Below, piece after piece: positions 1-9,315 of a stretch of DNA of 64,000 bases. The DNA is taken from contig JAKEEG010000056.1 of assembly GCA_022616555.1 (NCBI GenBank), positions 62,001-126,000 on the forward strand, written 5' to 3'. Each line of letters begins with the position of its first letter. Position 1 is the first letter of the stretch. The DNA comes from Ignavibacteriota bacterium (lineage in GTDB: Bacteria > Bacteroidota > Ignavibacteria > UBA10030). The translations under genes and the position numbers were made by a program. Below the pieces are notes generated by a model. The model did no database searches, had not been told where the DNA came from, and saw nothing but the letters and a program-made list of their open reading frames with translations.

Positions 1-1
1 C

Positions 2-508
2 GAAACTACCGAACAATACATCACCCGCATCACCGGCTACGTAGCCGGGAAGGATCATTTCAAGGAATTTCAGGCAGCACCGAAAAAGCTGCGCGCTCTG
101 GCGAAAAAAGCCAAGGGTAAAAAAATGACCGACCGTCCTTCACCGGACAAATGGTCGATTGCGGAGATCATCACCCACCTCGCTGAAAGTGAGCTGGTCA
201 TCTCCTTTCGATTACGGATGATGCTTGCATCGAATGGCGTGTTGATTCAGGTTGTCGATCAAAACGCCTGGCAGGCGAACGCCGGGCACTTGATGAGAGA
301 ACCGAAAAAGGCGCTTGACTTGTTTGAAATGCTCCGTATGTATAACGTTTCGCTTCTCAAGTCGATTACAAAAGAGCAGTGGGAGATGTTCGGCATGCAC
401 CAGGAGCGCGGAAAGGAAACTGTCGCGCGAGTAGTTGAGATGTACGCCGGTCACGATATCAATCATATGCTGCAAATCGAAGGCATTCTGAACGGAACCC
501 GGAAATAA
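2..508 (+). CDS. DinB-family putative metalloenzyme, 5' partial
   Basis: The frame is open from base 2, so the start lies outside the window; 168 residues are visible. An internal ATG at 125 exists, but the codons before it encode ordinary protein, so it is unlikely to be the start. The protein has the helical DinB/YfiT pattern: a His in THLAESE near the middle and a C-terminal HxxxH (GHDINH) that together would form the three-His metal site of this family. Family members are metal-dependent, often thiol-transferase-like enzymes, and the substrate cannot be told here. It ends 6 bases before actB, so the two may be co-transcribed. Confidence 0.75.
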   Translation, partial: ETTEQYITRITGYVAGKDHFKEFQAAPKKLRALAKKAKGKKMTDRPSPDKWSIAEIITHLAESELVISFRLRMMLASNGVLIQVVDQNAWQANAGHLMREPKKALDLFEMLRMYNVSLLKSITKEQWEMFGMHQERGKETVARVVEMYAGHDINHMLQIEGILNGTRK

Positions 509-514
509 CGTACG

Positions 515-3493
515 ATGGAACTGAAGCGTAGAGACTTTTTGAAAATCCTCGGCGGAGCGACGGTCGCTACCGCGTTGCCCGGCTGTGTGGAAAACAAGCC
601 GCAGTCGTTGATTCCGTACGTCATCCCGCACGAGGAAATTATTCCCGGCAAGGCTTTGTGGTACGCAAGCGTGTGCCGCGAGTGTCCCGCAGGCTGTGGC
701 ATCCATGTGCGCGTGCGCGAAGGCCGCGCTGTGAAAGTCGAGGGCAATCCACTACACCCCGTCAACCAGGGCACGCTCTGCGCGCGCGGGCAGGCGTCGT
801 TGCACGGGTTGTATAATCCAGACCGGATTCAGCATCCACTCCGCAAACGCGCCGACGGAACGTGGGAGCAACTTTCGTGGCAGGACGCAGAAGAGTTTTT
901 GATGACGGAGCTGAATAAAATTATCGCCGCCGGTAAAGGCTCAAACATCGCGTTCATGTCGCAGCATACGACTGGCTCGCTCAATGCGCTCATTGATGAT
1001 TTTCTTGGAGTCTTTGGTTCGCGACGTCGCCTGCGGTACGAACCTATCGCGTACGAAGCTCACAAGAAGGCGAACGAAATTGCATTCGATATCGCCGAGA
1101 TTCCTTCGCACGACTTCGCTTCTGCAAAAATGGTATTGTCGTTTGGCGCGGATTATTTGGAAACGTGGCACTCCCCCACGCAGAATACGCGCGGCTATAC
1201 GGCTATGCGGGGATTCGATGGAGAGAAGGTTAACCGCTCAGTATACGTTGGACCACGTCTCTCTATGACAGCCGCGAACGCCGACGAATGGATCGCTCCC
1301 AGACCCGGCACCGAAGGCGCTCTCGCGCTAGGACTGGTGAACGTTGTGCTCACCTCAGGCATGGCGGATGGTATTCGCCTTGCCGACGCGAATGAAATTC
1401 TCGCCGTCACGCGCGGATTTGCACCAAGCCGAGTTGCCGAAATCACGGGCGTGAGTGTGGAAAAAATCCGAGAGCTTGCCGAAGAATTTGTCTCCGCCAA
1501 ACCGAGCCTCGCGATCGGCGGCAGTCCCGCCATCGGCGACGAGCATGAATTCGCCACGCTGACTGCGGTCAATCTGCTCAACTACGTATGCGGAAACATC
1601 GGCAAGACCGTGCGATTCGATAAGCCGTCAACACTCAGTAACCTGAATAGGTACGCAGACTTGACTGCATTCCTTGGTTCGATGTCAAACGGTGAAATCT
1701 CTGCTCTGTTCTTCACGGATACTAATCCCGTTTTCACCGCTCCTGCAGGCGCCAACGTTGCTGAGGCAATGCAAAAGACACCGCTAACAGTCGCGCTCTC
1801 CAGCTACATGGATGAAACGACCGCGCTCGCAACACTAGTGCTTCCGATCCATACGCCGCTCGAGAGCTGGGGCGATTACGAGCCGAACATGGGCACATAC
1901 GGACTTATGCAGCCTGTCATGCAGCCAGTATTCAAAACGACGAAAATGCTCGGCGATGTATTGATAACGTGGAGAGGCAAACTAAGCAAACGGACATCTG
2001 TTTCAAATTCGGAACAGCCTTTTTTTGAGTACGTCAGGGAACGATGGAGAGCCCTGCACCGGCGGTTGCAACCGCGCAGTGATTTTGATGAGTGGTGGAC
2101 GGAAGCGCTCGCCAACGGCGGGGTGTTCGTTGAGCCCACCGCGCGCATAGCCCGGCAGCCGAGATGGACAGGTCCAACCCCGCGGTTTCTTTTTGCAGTG
2201 GAGGAACTACGGAAGTCCCCGCCGCAAAACGATTTTGTGCTTGTCACGTATCCTTCACTCGCTCATTATGATGGGCGGGGAGCAAACCGTCCGTGGCTGC
2301 AAGAGCTGCCTGATCCTATTACACAAATTACATGGGAAAACTGGGTTGAGATTCATCCCGAGGATGCCAAACAACTGGGCGTGCAGCGCGGTGATATTCT
2401 TCGGCTTGCAACAGACCACGGGACGATTGAACTTCCCGCGTACATCTATGCCGGCGTGCGGCAGGGAACGCTTGCCGTTCCGATTGGTCAGGGTCATACA
2501 GAATATGGACGCTATGCGAAAGGCAACGGCGCGAATGTGTATTCTATCCTTCCGCCAGATCCGCTGCCGACATCAGGTGGATTTCACTGGTCAGGCATTT
2601 CGGTGCATGTTGCGAAACAAGAACGCAAAACAGATTTTGCAGACGTCGCGGGCAGCGACTATCTCCACGGCCGAAACATCGTGCAGATGGTGACCGTCGA
2701 AGAACTGCTCGCGAACTCCGACATTGAGCCCAAACAGCTCACGCACCATGAGCTTTCTCTCTATCCGGAGCATGACCATCCCGACTACCGTTGGGGGATG
2801 ACAATCGACCTCGATAAATGCACGGGTTGTAGCGCATGCGTCACGGCATGCTATGCCGAGAACAATGTGCCCGTGGTGGGCAAAGAGCAAGTGCGGCTCG
2901 GGAGGGAATTATCCTGGCTGCGCGTAGAACGGTATTTCGATGATCCACCTGCAGACGCGACTATACCATACTCGCCGAATGCGGAATTCTTGCCGATGCT
3001 CTGCCAGCAATGTGATAACGCCCCGTGTGAGCCGGTGTGTCCGGTCTATGCATCCTACCATACGCCGGAAGGGTTAAACGCGCAAGTCTACAACCGGTGC
3101 GTTGGCACGCGCTACTGCGCGAACAATTGCCCCTACAAAGTGCGCCGCTTTAATTGGTTCGATTACGATTGGCCCGAGCCGCTGAACTGGCAGTTAAACC
3201 CCGACGTCACCGTGCGCACAAAGGGCGTGATGGAAAAATGCACATTCTGTGTCCAGCGCGTTGTGGAAGCCAAGAATAACGCAAAGCAGGAGGGACGCAA
3301 AGTGTACGACGGCGAGATTACCACAGCATGCCAGCAATCGTGTCCCGCACAGGCGATTGCCTTCGGCGATTTGAAGGACCCGGATAGCAAAGTGAATCAG
3401 CTTCGCGAGAAAAACGAGAAGCGCGGCTACCGCGTGCTTGAGGAGCTTAACACACAGCCGGCGGTGGTCTATTTAAAAGAAATAAGGTCATAG
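515..3493 (+). CDS. actB: Alternative complex III subunit ActB (molybdopterin-like plus Fe-S fusion)
   Basis: A 992-residue fusion. A twin-arginine signal (RRDFLK at residues 5-10) is followed by a possible lipobox-like LPGC. Residues about 50-700 form a molybdopterin-oxidoreductase-like domain with CX2CX3C (C54, C57, C61) and a fourth Cys at 89. Residues about 760-950 form a four-cluster ferredoxin domain with repeated CX2CX2C-type motifs (CTGCSAC, CQQC, CANNC, CTFC). This architecture is ActB of the quinol:cytochrome c/oxidase oxidoreductase ACIII; known ActB proteins keep the Fe-S clusters but have lost the Mo cofactor. It passes electrons from the NrfD-type quinol subunits to the haem subunits. 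ActC-F lie 4 kb downstream, and the pentahaem ActA is not in the window. Confidence 0.88.
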   Translation: MELKRRDFLKILGGATVATALPGCVENKPQSLIPYVIPHEEIIPGKALWYASVCRECPAGCGIHVRVREGRAVKVEGNPLHPVNQGTLCARGQASLHGLYNPDRIQHPLRKRADGTWEQLSWQDAEEFLMTELNKIIAAGKGSNIAFMSQHTTGSLNALIDDFLGVFGSRRRLRYEPIAYEAHKKANEIAFDIAEIPSHDFASAKMVLSFGADYLETWHSPTQNTRGYTAMRGFDGEKVNRSVYVGPRLSMTAANADEWIAPRPGTEGALALGLVNVVLTSGMADGIRLADANEILAVTRGFAPSRVAEITGVSVEKIRELAEEFVSAKPSLAIGGSPAIGDEHEFATLTAVNLLNYVCGNIGKTVRFDKPSTLSNLNRYADLTAFLGSMSNGEISALFFTDTNPVFTAPAGANVAEAMQKTPLTVALSSYMDETTALATLVLPIHTPLESWGDYEPNMGTYGLMQPVMQPVFKTTKMLGDVLITWRGKLSKRTSVSNSEQPFFEYVRERWRALHRRLQPRSDFDEWWTEALANGGVFVEPTARIARQPRWTGPTPRFLFAVEELRKSPPQNDFVLVTYPSLAHYDGRGANRPWLQELPDPITQITWENWVEIHPEDAKQLGVQRGDILRLATDHGTIELPAYIYAGVRQGTLAVPIGQGHTEYGRYAKGNGANVYSILPPDPLPTSGGFHWSGISVHVAKQERKTDFADVAGSDYLHGRNIVQMVTVEELLANSDIEPKQLTHHELSLYPEHDHPDYRWGMTIDLDKCTGCSACVTACYAENNVPVVGKEQVRLGRELSWLRVERYFDDPPADATIPYSPNAEFLPMLCQQCDNAPCEPVCPVYASYHTPEGLNAQVYNRCVGTRYCANNCPYKVRRFNWFDYDWPEPLNWQLNPDVTVRTKGVMEKCTFCVQRVVEAKNNAKQEGRKVYDGEITTACQQSCPAQAIAFGDLKDPDSKVNQLREKNEKRGYRVLEELNTQPAVVYLKEIRS

Positions 3494-3505
3494 AGGTCAG
3501 CGACA

Positions 3506-3778
3506 ATGCTAGATGATGGTATAGTTTACATTGTTAGAAGTTTCGGCACTGCGACCGCCGCTCGTAAACAGATCAACGCTATTATGGATTATGACGGCAA
3601 CATAATATGCTGGAAAAATGAACAAGATGCGTATCAATATATTCTTAACCATGGGCTTGAGACAAATTTCAAAGTTGTGCAGCGACAAGTTAAGGATTTA
3701 AAAAAACTAGTTCAGGAGTTTAATGCTAAGAATAAACCTGTTTTAGGAATAAAAATTATTTCCACGGTCGAATTTTAA
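3506..3778 (+). CDS. Small orphan protein, function unknown
   Basis: A 90-residue frame 12 bases after actB with codons visibly more AT-rich than its neighbours. No family is recognised. The sequence is soluble-looking, with a basic amphipathic stretch near residues 55-75 (QRQVKDLKKLVQEF). An upstream purine stretch (GAGGTCAG) could serve as a ribosome binding site. It is the first of five genes that separate actB from actC and may be a later insertion. Confidence that it is a real gene is moderate, because it is short and has no recognisable relatives. Confidence 0.5.
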   Translation: MLDDGIVYIVRSFGTATAARKQINAIMDYDGNIICWKNEQDAYQYILNHGLETNFKVVQRQVKDLKKLVQEFNAKNKPVLGIKIISTVEF

Positions 3779-3865
3779 TCTCTGTAATTTCGCGTTTTGC
3801 AAGAAACGGTTTTCTTAACCTTAGTGCTTCTTCGTGTCCTTCGTGGATAAACAATAAGGAAAACA

Positions 3866-4498
3866 ATGACGACAAACTGGGCTGAAGCCTTTCAGCCACT
3901 CATCAAGCAATACAAAAACAAAAAACACCCGCTGGAGTACAAGAACAAATACCAGCTCACGGTGATGGTGATTCTTTCGGCACAGGATTCCGACAAGCAC
4001 ATCAATCAAGTGGCGCCGGAGTTTTTCAAGAAATACCCGACGATAAAGCACCTGGCGAAAGCCAAGCCGGAGGAGCTGCACAAAATCATCGGCTCGGTGC
4101 GGAATTTTGGCAACAAGTCGAAGTGGCTTGTCGCACTTGCGCAGAAGGTGAAGGACGACGAGGGAATCCCGAGCACAATGGACACGCTGACCGAGCTCTC
4201 CGGCATCGGGCGAAAATCCGCAAACGTCATCATCCGCGAGACCGGCGGCGAGGCGGAGGGCATTATTGTCGACTTGCACGTGGTGCGTGTGGTACCGCGG
4301 CTCGGGATTATCGACACCGACAAGCCGGATAAAATTGAAAAAGAATTGATGCAACTGGTGCCGCAAAAAATGTGGAACGGATTGGGAATGTCGATTTCGT
4401 TTTTGGGTCGCGAAATCTGCCGCCCGACGAATCCCAACTGCCCCGCATGCGTGATGAATTCCGTGTGCGCATATTATAAAGCGAGCAAGAAAAAGTAA
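3866..4498 (+). CDS. nth: Endonuclease III family DNA glycosylase/AP lyase
   Basis: A 210-residue protein that removes oxidised pyrimidines and cleaves the abasic site in base excision repair. The helix-hairpin-helix LSGIGRKSAN carries the catalytic Lys, and the following VDLHVVRV supplies the catalytic Asp (VDTHV in E. coli). The C-terminal [4Fe-4S] ligands are present with the standard spacing CX6CX2CX5C (CRPTNPNCPACVMNSVC). The N-terminal ILSAQDSD replaces the usual LSAQTTD, a small variation. An AAGGA ribosome binding site precedes the ATG. It abuts the next gene directly (TAA then ATG), which implies a two-gene unit. Confidence 0.93.
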   Translation: MTTNWAEAFQPLIKQYKNKKHPLEYKNKYQLTVMVILSAQDSDKHINQVAPEFFKKYPTIKHLAKAKPEELHKIIGSVRNFGNKSKWLVALAQKVKDDEGIPSTMDTLTELSGIGRKSANVIIRETGGEAEGIIVDLHVVRVVPRLGIIDTDKPDKIEKELMQLVPQKMWNGLGMSISFLGREICRPTNPNCPACVMNSVCAYYKASKKK

Positions 4499-4909
4499 AT
4501 GGCCAAAGAACAAGAGCGCGATTATTCGCATCGCTCGCTGCTGGATAAGCTGGGCGTTAAGGAGGAATCGGTTGTTTCCGTTGTTGGCGTGACCGACGAA
4601 AACTTTCTTGAGCAGGTTCGCGGACGAGCACATAAGGTATCAACGAAAAAGATTCTCGATGACTCTGATTTGATTTTCTATGAAGCCAACAGTACGCGCG
4701 AGCTAAAGGAGCTCAAAAGTCTTAAACGATACATCAAACAAAACGGCGCCATCTGGGTCGTGTCGCTAAAGGGAAAACTCGCCACGGTCAAAGAGATGGA
4801 AGTTATTACTGCGGCAAAAGCGGCCGGACTCGTCGATAACAAAGTCGTAGCATTCTCGGATATGCATACATCATTAAGGCTGGTTATACCTATTGCAAGG
4901 AGAAAATAA
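4499..4909 (+). CDS. DUF3052 family protein
   Basis: A 136-residue protein whose ATG directly follows the stop of the endonuclease III gene, so translation is probably coupled. The sequence, with HRSLLDKLGVK near the start and a central segment ending in WVVSLKGK, fits the DUF3052 family of small soluble proteins with no established reaction. No catalytic motif stands out. The pairing with nth may be purely positional. Confidence 0.7.
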   Translation: MAKEQERDYSHRSLLDKLGVKEESVVSVVGVTDENFLEQVRGRAHKVSTKKILDDSDLIFYEANSTRELKELKSLKRYIKQNGAIWVVSLKGKLATVKEMEVITAAKAAGLVDNKVVAFSDMHTSLRLVIPIARRK

Positions 4910-4917
4910 GAGAACAA

Positions 4918-6603
4918 ATGCCATCTCGCTTAGAGCCAAAACTCGTGAGCATATTTAAAGAGGGATACACCACAAAACAATTTTCCTCCGACCTTATTGC
5001 TGGCATGGTGGTTGGCATCGTCGCCTTGCCGCTGGCGATTGCGTTCGCCATTGCATCGGGCGTTAAGCCCGAACAAGGCTTGTACACGGCAATTATTGCG
5101 GGTATTGCCGTTGCAGTGCTGGGCGGCAGCCGTGCACAAATCAGCGGTCCCACGGGCGCGTTTATCGTGGTCATTTACGGTATCGTGGCACAGTACGGCT
5201 ATCAAGGACTCGCAGTTGCAACGCTGATCGCAGGCGTGCTCCTAATCGTGATGGGCTTTGCGCGTATGGGCGTGTTGCTTCGGTTTATTCCCTATCCCGT
5301 CACGGTGGGATTTACAAGCGGTATCGCGTTGATAATCTTTTCGTCGCAGATAAAAGATTTCTTGGGACTAAATATTCCCGTCTTGCCCGCGGATTTTATT
5401 GAGAAGTGGTGGATGTACGGAGAAGTGATCCGCTCGGTTAATTTCTACGCGGTCGGCATTGGCGTCGGTTCGCTGTTCGTGATTACCTTGTGGCCTCTTG
5501 TGACACATCGGATCCCCGGCTCGCTGGTCGCGATTATTCTTTCGACACTTGTCGTGCAGTTTTTTCATCTTCCTGCGGAGACCATCGGCAGCCGGTTCGG
5601 CGATGTGCCGAATACGTTCCCCGCGTTCGGTTTTCCGGAACTGAGCTGGGAATTAATCACGAAAATGTTTTCGCCCGCAATCACTATCGCGCTGCTCGCG
5701 GGAATTGAATCGCTGCTCTCCGCCGTTGTCGCGGACGGTATGCTCGGCACGCGTCACCGCTCTAACATGGAACTTGTGGCCCAAGGCGTCGGCAACGTGC
5801 TCTCGCCTTTATTTGGAGGAATTCCCGCGACCGGTGCCATTGCCCGAACGGCGACTAATATCAAAAACGGCGGGCGGACGCCGGTTTCCGCCATCATTCA
5901 CGGACTGACGCTGCTCGTGATTACGCTGTTTTTTGGAAAGTGGGCAGCATTGATTCCCATGCCGACGCTCGCAGCAATACTGATTGTCGTCGCGTATGAT
6001 ATGAGCGAGCGCCATGCATTTCTGAAAACCGTGCGCGGCCAGAAAAGCGACGCGGCCATTTTACTGACAACGTTCTTCCTGACAGTGCTTATCGACCTCA
6101 CTGTAGCAATCGAGGTCGGTGTTGTGCTTGCAGCGTTCTTGTTCCTGCGACAGATGGCGAGCGTTACGAACGTGGAGCTGATTACGAAGGATTTAGAGGA
6201 GCGGGAAGACGAAGACCCTGATGACCCCAAGGCGATCACCACGCGGGAAGTCCCGCCCGGCGTAGAAGTATTCGAAGTGTACGGCTCGCTGTTTTACGCG
6301 GCCATCGACCAGTTCAAAGACGCGATGCGGCAGGTCGAAAATCCACCCAAGGTACTCATTCTCCGCACGCGTAACTTGCTGGCAATCGATGCCTCGGGCG
6401 AGCAGGCGTTGGAGGATCTGCTCAAGCGCACGAAAAAGGACGGTATCATTTTGGTGATCTCCGGCATTCACAAGCAGCCTTTGTTTAGGTTGAGCGCGTC
6501 CGGGCTGATGGATAAAATCGGTGTAGAGAACGTCTGCGGCGATATCGACCAGGCATTGGAGAGGGCGAGAGCGATACTGCTGAAGCAAGGAGAGAGGTTG
6601 TAG
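4918..6603 (+). CDS. SulP family inorganic anion transporter with STAS domain
   Basis: A 561-residue integral membrane protein of the SLC26/SulP family. The first 400 residues contain about ten to twelve hydrophobic segments, including the family's GLYTAIIAG and the conserved GPTGAF near residues 79-84. A cytoplasmic STAS domain follows from about residue 430 (VEVFEVYGSLFYAA, then LAIDASGEQAL). Substrates in the family include sulfate, bicarbonate and other anions; the sequence does not decide which one. It follows the DUF3052 gene by 8 bases and lies within the block separating actB from actC. Confidence 0.92.
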   Translation: MPSRLEPKLVSIFKEGYTTKQFSSDLIAGMVVGIVALPLAIAFAIASGVKPEQGLYTAIIAGIAVAVLGGSRAQISGPTGAFIVVIYGIVAQYGYQGLAVATLIAGVLLIVMGFARMGVLLRFIPYPVTVGFTSGIALIIFSSQIKDFLGLNIPVLPADFIEKWWMYGEVIRSVNFYAVGIGVGSLFVITLWPLVTHRIPGSLVAIILSTLVVQFFHLPAETIGSRFGDVPNTFPAFGFPELSWELITKMFSPAITIALLAGIESLLSAVVADGMLGTRHRSNMELVAQGVGNVLSPLFGGIPATGAIARTATNIKNGGRTPVSAIIHGLTLLVITLFFGKWAALIPMPTLAAILIVVAYDMSERHAFLKTVRGQKSDAAILLTTFFLTVLIDLTVAIEVGVVLAAFLFLRQMASVTNVELITKDLEEREDEDPDDPKAITTREVPPGVEVFEVYGSLFYAAIDQFKDAMRQVENPPKVLILRTRNLLAIDASGEQALEDLLKRTKKDGIILVISGIHKQPLFRLSASGLMDKIGVENVCGDIDQALERARAILLKQGERL

Positions 6604-6639
6604 GTGATGGTTAAATAAAAGGAGAAAGTATTAGGCGCT

Positions 6640-7341
6640 ATGGATGATGAGTTAAGGAAAAAATTCACAGAAGAAGCTCAGGCTATTATTAAATCGCGAT
6701 ATAAGTTTATTGGTCGTAACTATATCAAAATACGAGACGCGTATAATGAGTTTTATAATGACCCTGAGTTAGATCCCCTCCGGCATGAAATATGTCTTTG
6801 CATTTTCTTTGGGTTGCATCAAGCAGCTATAACACTAACGAATCATTTTTTTGAAAGCTTGATGAAATACGCACTCATCACGTTTGATGCGATAGAAGAA
6901 AAGAGAAAGGGCAAAAAGAAAACTGATGACAAAATATCTTTGCCAAAATCCTTAGTAAAAGATTTCGAACAAGCAAAGAAAAAACACGGTGGTTCCAACT
7001 TGGGAGATAATATTAATAAGGCTTGCTCACGAGGACTAATTACTAAAGAACAAAAGGAAATACTGCATCAATTGCGTGATGAGTTTAGAAATGCATTTGG
7101 ACATTCCGACAAGGATAAGACCTTTGGTGATGCAAAAATGCCGGTACAAGGAATAAGCCTTGACGGAGATAAACTTTTAGTTCAGCCGCCTGAAGAGGTG
7201 GAGATTGCGCAATTCCTAATTGGTCAAGGTCTGATCCAAGCCATGCAGGCAGAGCATGAGGCTCCGGACTATTTTCTCTACATACACGAAATAGCAAAGC
7301 AAATTGTCGGTAAGCTTTTTGGTGATATTCAGAAACTTTAA
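6640..7341 (+). CDS. Putative HEPN-like alpha-helical protein
   Basis: A 233-residue, AT-rich gene without a confident family assignment. The sequence is strongly helical and charged. Residues 146-156 read RDEFRNAFGHS, giving an R150-N-x3-H155 arrangement that matches the Rx4-6H signature (polar residue after Arg) of HEPN domains, many of which are RNases or nucleic-acid-associated proteins in defence and toxin systems. No second domain or antitoxin partner is next to it. An AGGAGA lies 14 bases before the ATG. The composition suggests acquisition, and a palindromic repeat element starts 19 bases after its stop. HEPN identity is an inference from one motif. Confidence 0.5.
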   Translation: MDDELRKKFTEEAQAIIKSRYKFIGRNYIKIRDAYNEFYNDPELDPLRHEICLCIFFGLHQAAITLTNHFFESLMKYALITFDAIEEKRKGKKKTDDKISLPKSLVKDFEQAKKKHGGSNLGDNINKACSRGLITKEQKEILHQLRDEFRNAFGHSDKDKTFGDAKMPVQGISLDGDKLLVQPPEEVEIAQFLIGQGLIQAMQAEHEAPDYFLYIHEIAKQIVGKLFGDIQKL

Positions 7342-7360
7342 ATTATTCAATAAAAAAACA

Positions 7361-7437
7361 GACCCCATCCTCACCTTCCCCTAAGAGGGGAAGGGAATGA
7401 GTCCCCTCTCCTCTTAGGAGAGGGACAGGGTGAGGTC
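7361..7437. repeat. 77-bp palindromic intergenic element, copy 1
   Basis: Terminal arms GACCCCATCCTCACC and GGGTGAGGTC enclose two internal hairpins (TTCCCCTAAGAGGGGAA and CCCTCTCCTCTTAGGAGAGGG). A near-identical copy in the opposite orientation lies at 62922-62998. It sits between the HEPN-like gene and actC. Confidence 0.8.
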
Positions 7438-7480
7438 TCAATTTTAAAAAACTCTTAACCCTTTATCTATCACCTAAACA

Positions 7481-8797
7481 GTGTCTTTTAACCTCTCATA
7501 TTCCAAAACCGACCGCGACTTAACGCAGACGCTGAATAAGCCGAAGAAGTGGTGGTACGTTGCCGTCACACTGCTCGGACTCGGCGTTGCGTGGGGCGCC
7601 GGCTCGTGGCTGCATCAAATTTTGACGGGCATCGGCGTTGCGGGCAAGAATAACCCGGTCGGGTGGTATTTGTACATCACCACGTTCGTCTTTTGGGTCG
7701 GTATTGCGCACTCGGGCACGCTCATCTCCGCCATTTTATTTTTGTTCCGTGTGAAGTGGCGCTCGGCGGTCTATCGCAGTGCTGAGGCGGTGACTGTGTT
7801 TGGTTTGGCTACGGCGGGACTGTTTCCATTGCTGCACATGGGCCGCGTGTGGGTGTTCTACTGGACGCTTCCGTACCCACAGATGGGCGGGCTGTTCCCG
7901 AACTTCCGCTCTCCGCTCGTGTGGGACGTCTTCGCCATCACCACTTATCTTACCGTCAGCACAATTTTCTTCATCACCGGCATGGTGCCTGATGTCGCCA
8001 TCGTGCGCGACAAGGCAAAAGGCTGGCGCAAGAAACTCTACGGCTTCCTCGCGCAGGGCTGGCAGGGGACGGACAACCAGTGGCGGCACTACACGCAGGC
8101 GTATGTGTTCCTCGCCGCGCTCGCAACGCCTCTCGTTGTCTCTGTGCATAGTATCGTGTCGTGGGACTTTGCCATGAGCATCGTGCCCGGCTGGCACAGC
8201 ACGATTTTCGCGCCGTATTTCGTAGCTGGCGCAATTCACTCCGGCCTTGCGATGGTGATTCTCATCCTTATGCCGATGCGCAACGCGTTCCGCTTGAAAG
8301 AATACATCACCGACCATCATCTCGAAAGCCTCGCAAAGTTCTTGCTCTTCACCGCAAGCATGGTTGGCTTCGCGTATATCATTGAGGTCTTCATCGCGTG
8401 GTACAGCCATAACCCGTGGGAGCAGGCAATCTTCAGCTACCGCGCGTTCGGCGATTTCAAGTGGGCGTTCTGGGCATTGTTCATCTGTAACCTCGCATTT
8501 CCCCAATTGTTCTGGTTTAAGCGTTTCCGGCGAAGCACGTTCACGCTCGCGCTCGTGTCGGTCGCCGTCACGATTGGCATGTTCTTCGAGCGGTTCGTGA
8601 TCATTGCAACTTCGCTCGCGCACGAGTATATCCCCTTCATGTGGGGCTTGCCGGATTTAACATTTACAGAGATGGGTATTGTGGTCGGAAGTTTCTCGTG
8701 GTTCTTTTTCCTGTTCATGATCTTTGCGAAAACATTGCCGGTTGTTTCCATGTGGGAAGTGAAGGAACAGCAGGAGCCTCCAAAGGCTAACACGTAA
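7481..8797 (+). CDS. actC: Alternative complex III subunit ActC (NrfD/PsrC-type)
   Basis: A 438-residue polytopic membrane protein of the NrfD/PsrC family with about ten hydrophobic helices, expected to bind menaquinol and transfer electrons to the Fe-S clusters of ActB. Conserved-looking features include an early helix FWVGIAHSGTLISAILFL and internal His residues in helices (LLHMGRVWVF, VVSVHSIVSWDF). The start is GTG at 7481; no in-frame ATG is close by and the ribosome binding site is weak. Its stop overlaps the ATG of actD (TAATG), and actC-F form a tight operon. Confidence 0.9.
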   Translation: MSFNLSYSKTDRDLTQTLNKPKKWWYVAVTLLGLGVAWGAGSWLHQILTGIGVAGKNNPVGWYLYITTFVFWVGIAHSGTLISAILFLFRVKWRSAVYRSAEAVTVFGLATAGLFPLLHMGRVWVFYWTLPYPQMGGLFPNFRSPLVWDVFAITTYLTVSTIFFITGMVPDVAIVRDKAKGWRKKLYGFLAQGWQGTDNQWRHYTQAYVFLAALATPLVVSVHSIVSWDFAMSIVPGWHSTIFAPYFVAGAIHSGLAMVILILMPMRNAFRLKEYITDHHLESLAKFLLFTASMVGFAYIIEVFIAWYSHNPWEQAIFSYRAFGDFKWAFWALFICNLAFPQLFWFKRFRRSTFTLALVSVAVTIGMFFERFVIIATSLAHEYIPFMWGLPDLTFTEMGIVVGSFSWFFFLFMIFAKTLPVVSMWEVKEQQEPPKANT

Positions 8798-9315
8798 TGT
8801 CTAAATACAAGGGCAGAAATATCATGGCCGTTTTCCCGGCGATGGATGTGCTCATCGACGGGATTAAACAGCTGCAGGCCGCTGGGCACGAGAATTTTCT
8901 CGTCTATAGTCCATTGCCGCATCACGAAGTTGAGCGCGCGTTGAAAAGACCTAAAAGTCCCGTGCGAGTCTTTACACTCGTCGGTGCGCTGACAGGATTC
9001 TGCACGGGCTGGGGGCTGACAATTTACTCGGTGACCTCGTATCCGCTCATCGTCGGCGGGAAACCGCTTATCTCTATGCCGCCGTTCGGCGTGCTCGCGT
9101 ACATTCTCACGATACTCTTCGGCGCGCTGGCGACGATGTTGGGATTTTTGATCAACGCCCGCTTGCCGCAGCTACGGCTCGCGGCAGAATACGACGAGCG
9201 GATTTCCAACGACCATTACGGAATTCAAATCTTCACAGAAGATACGGCCTTGTTGACGAAGTTTGAGAAGGTAATGGTGAAGGCGGGAGCTATCGATATT
9301 AAAAAGAAAAAATGA
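8797..9315 (+). CDS. actD: Alternative complex III subunit ActD (DUF3341)
   Basis: A 172-residue membrane subunit of the DUF3341 family, which occurs almost only in ACIII gene clusters. A soluble N-terminal part (residues 1-60, with VFPAMDVLIDGIKQL) is followed by two hydrophobic hairpin helices around residues 65-85 and 105-125 and a soluble tail. It carries no cofactor motif and probably has a structural role. It overlaps actC by one base and actE by four bases (ATGA), typical of translational coupling. Confidence 0.9.
   Translation: MSKYKGRNIMAVFPAMDVLIDGIKQLQAAGHENFLVYSPLPHHEVERALKRPKSPVRVFTLVGALTGFCTGWGLTIYSVTSYPLIVGGKPLISMPPFGVLAYILTILFGALATMLGFLINARLPQLRLAAEYDERISNDHYGIQIFTEDTALLTKFEKVMVKAGAIDIKKKK

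Noticed and set aside
515-3493. Active molybdoenzyme (formate dehydrogenase or DMSO reductase type)
   Set aside because: Fusion to a four-cluster Fe-S domain plus DUF3341 and two NrfD genes downstream identify ACIII, whose ActB lacks the Mo cofactor in characterised cases.
3821-4633. 270-codon antisense frame over nth
   Set aside because: Shadow of nth, which has its complete Fe-S and helix-hairpin-helix motifs on the plus strand.
7736-8623. 295-codon open frame antisense to actC
   Set aside because: Arg/His/Glu-rich composition typical of the complement of a membrane-protein gene; actC is clear on the other strand.
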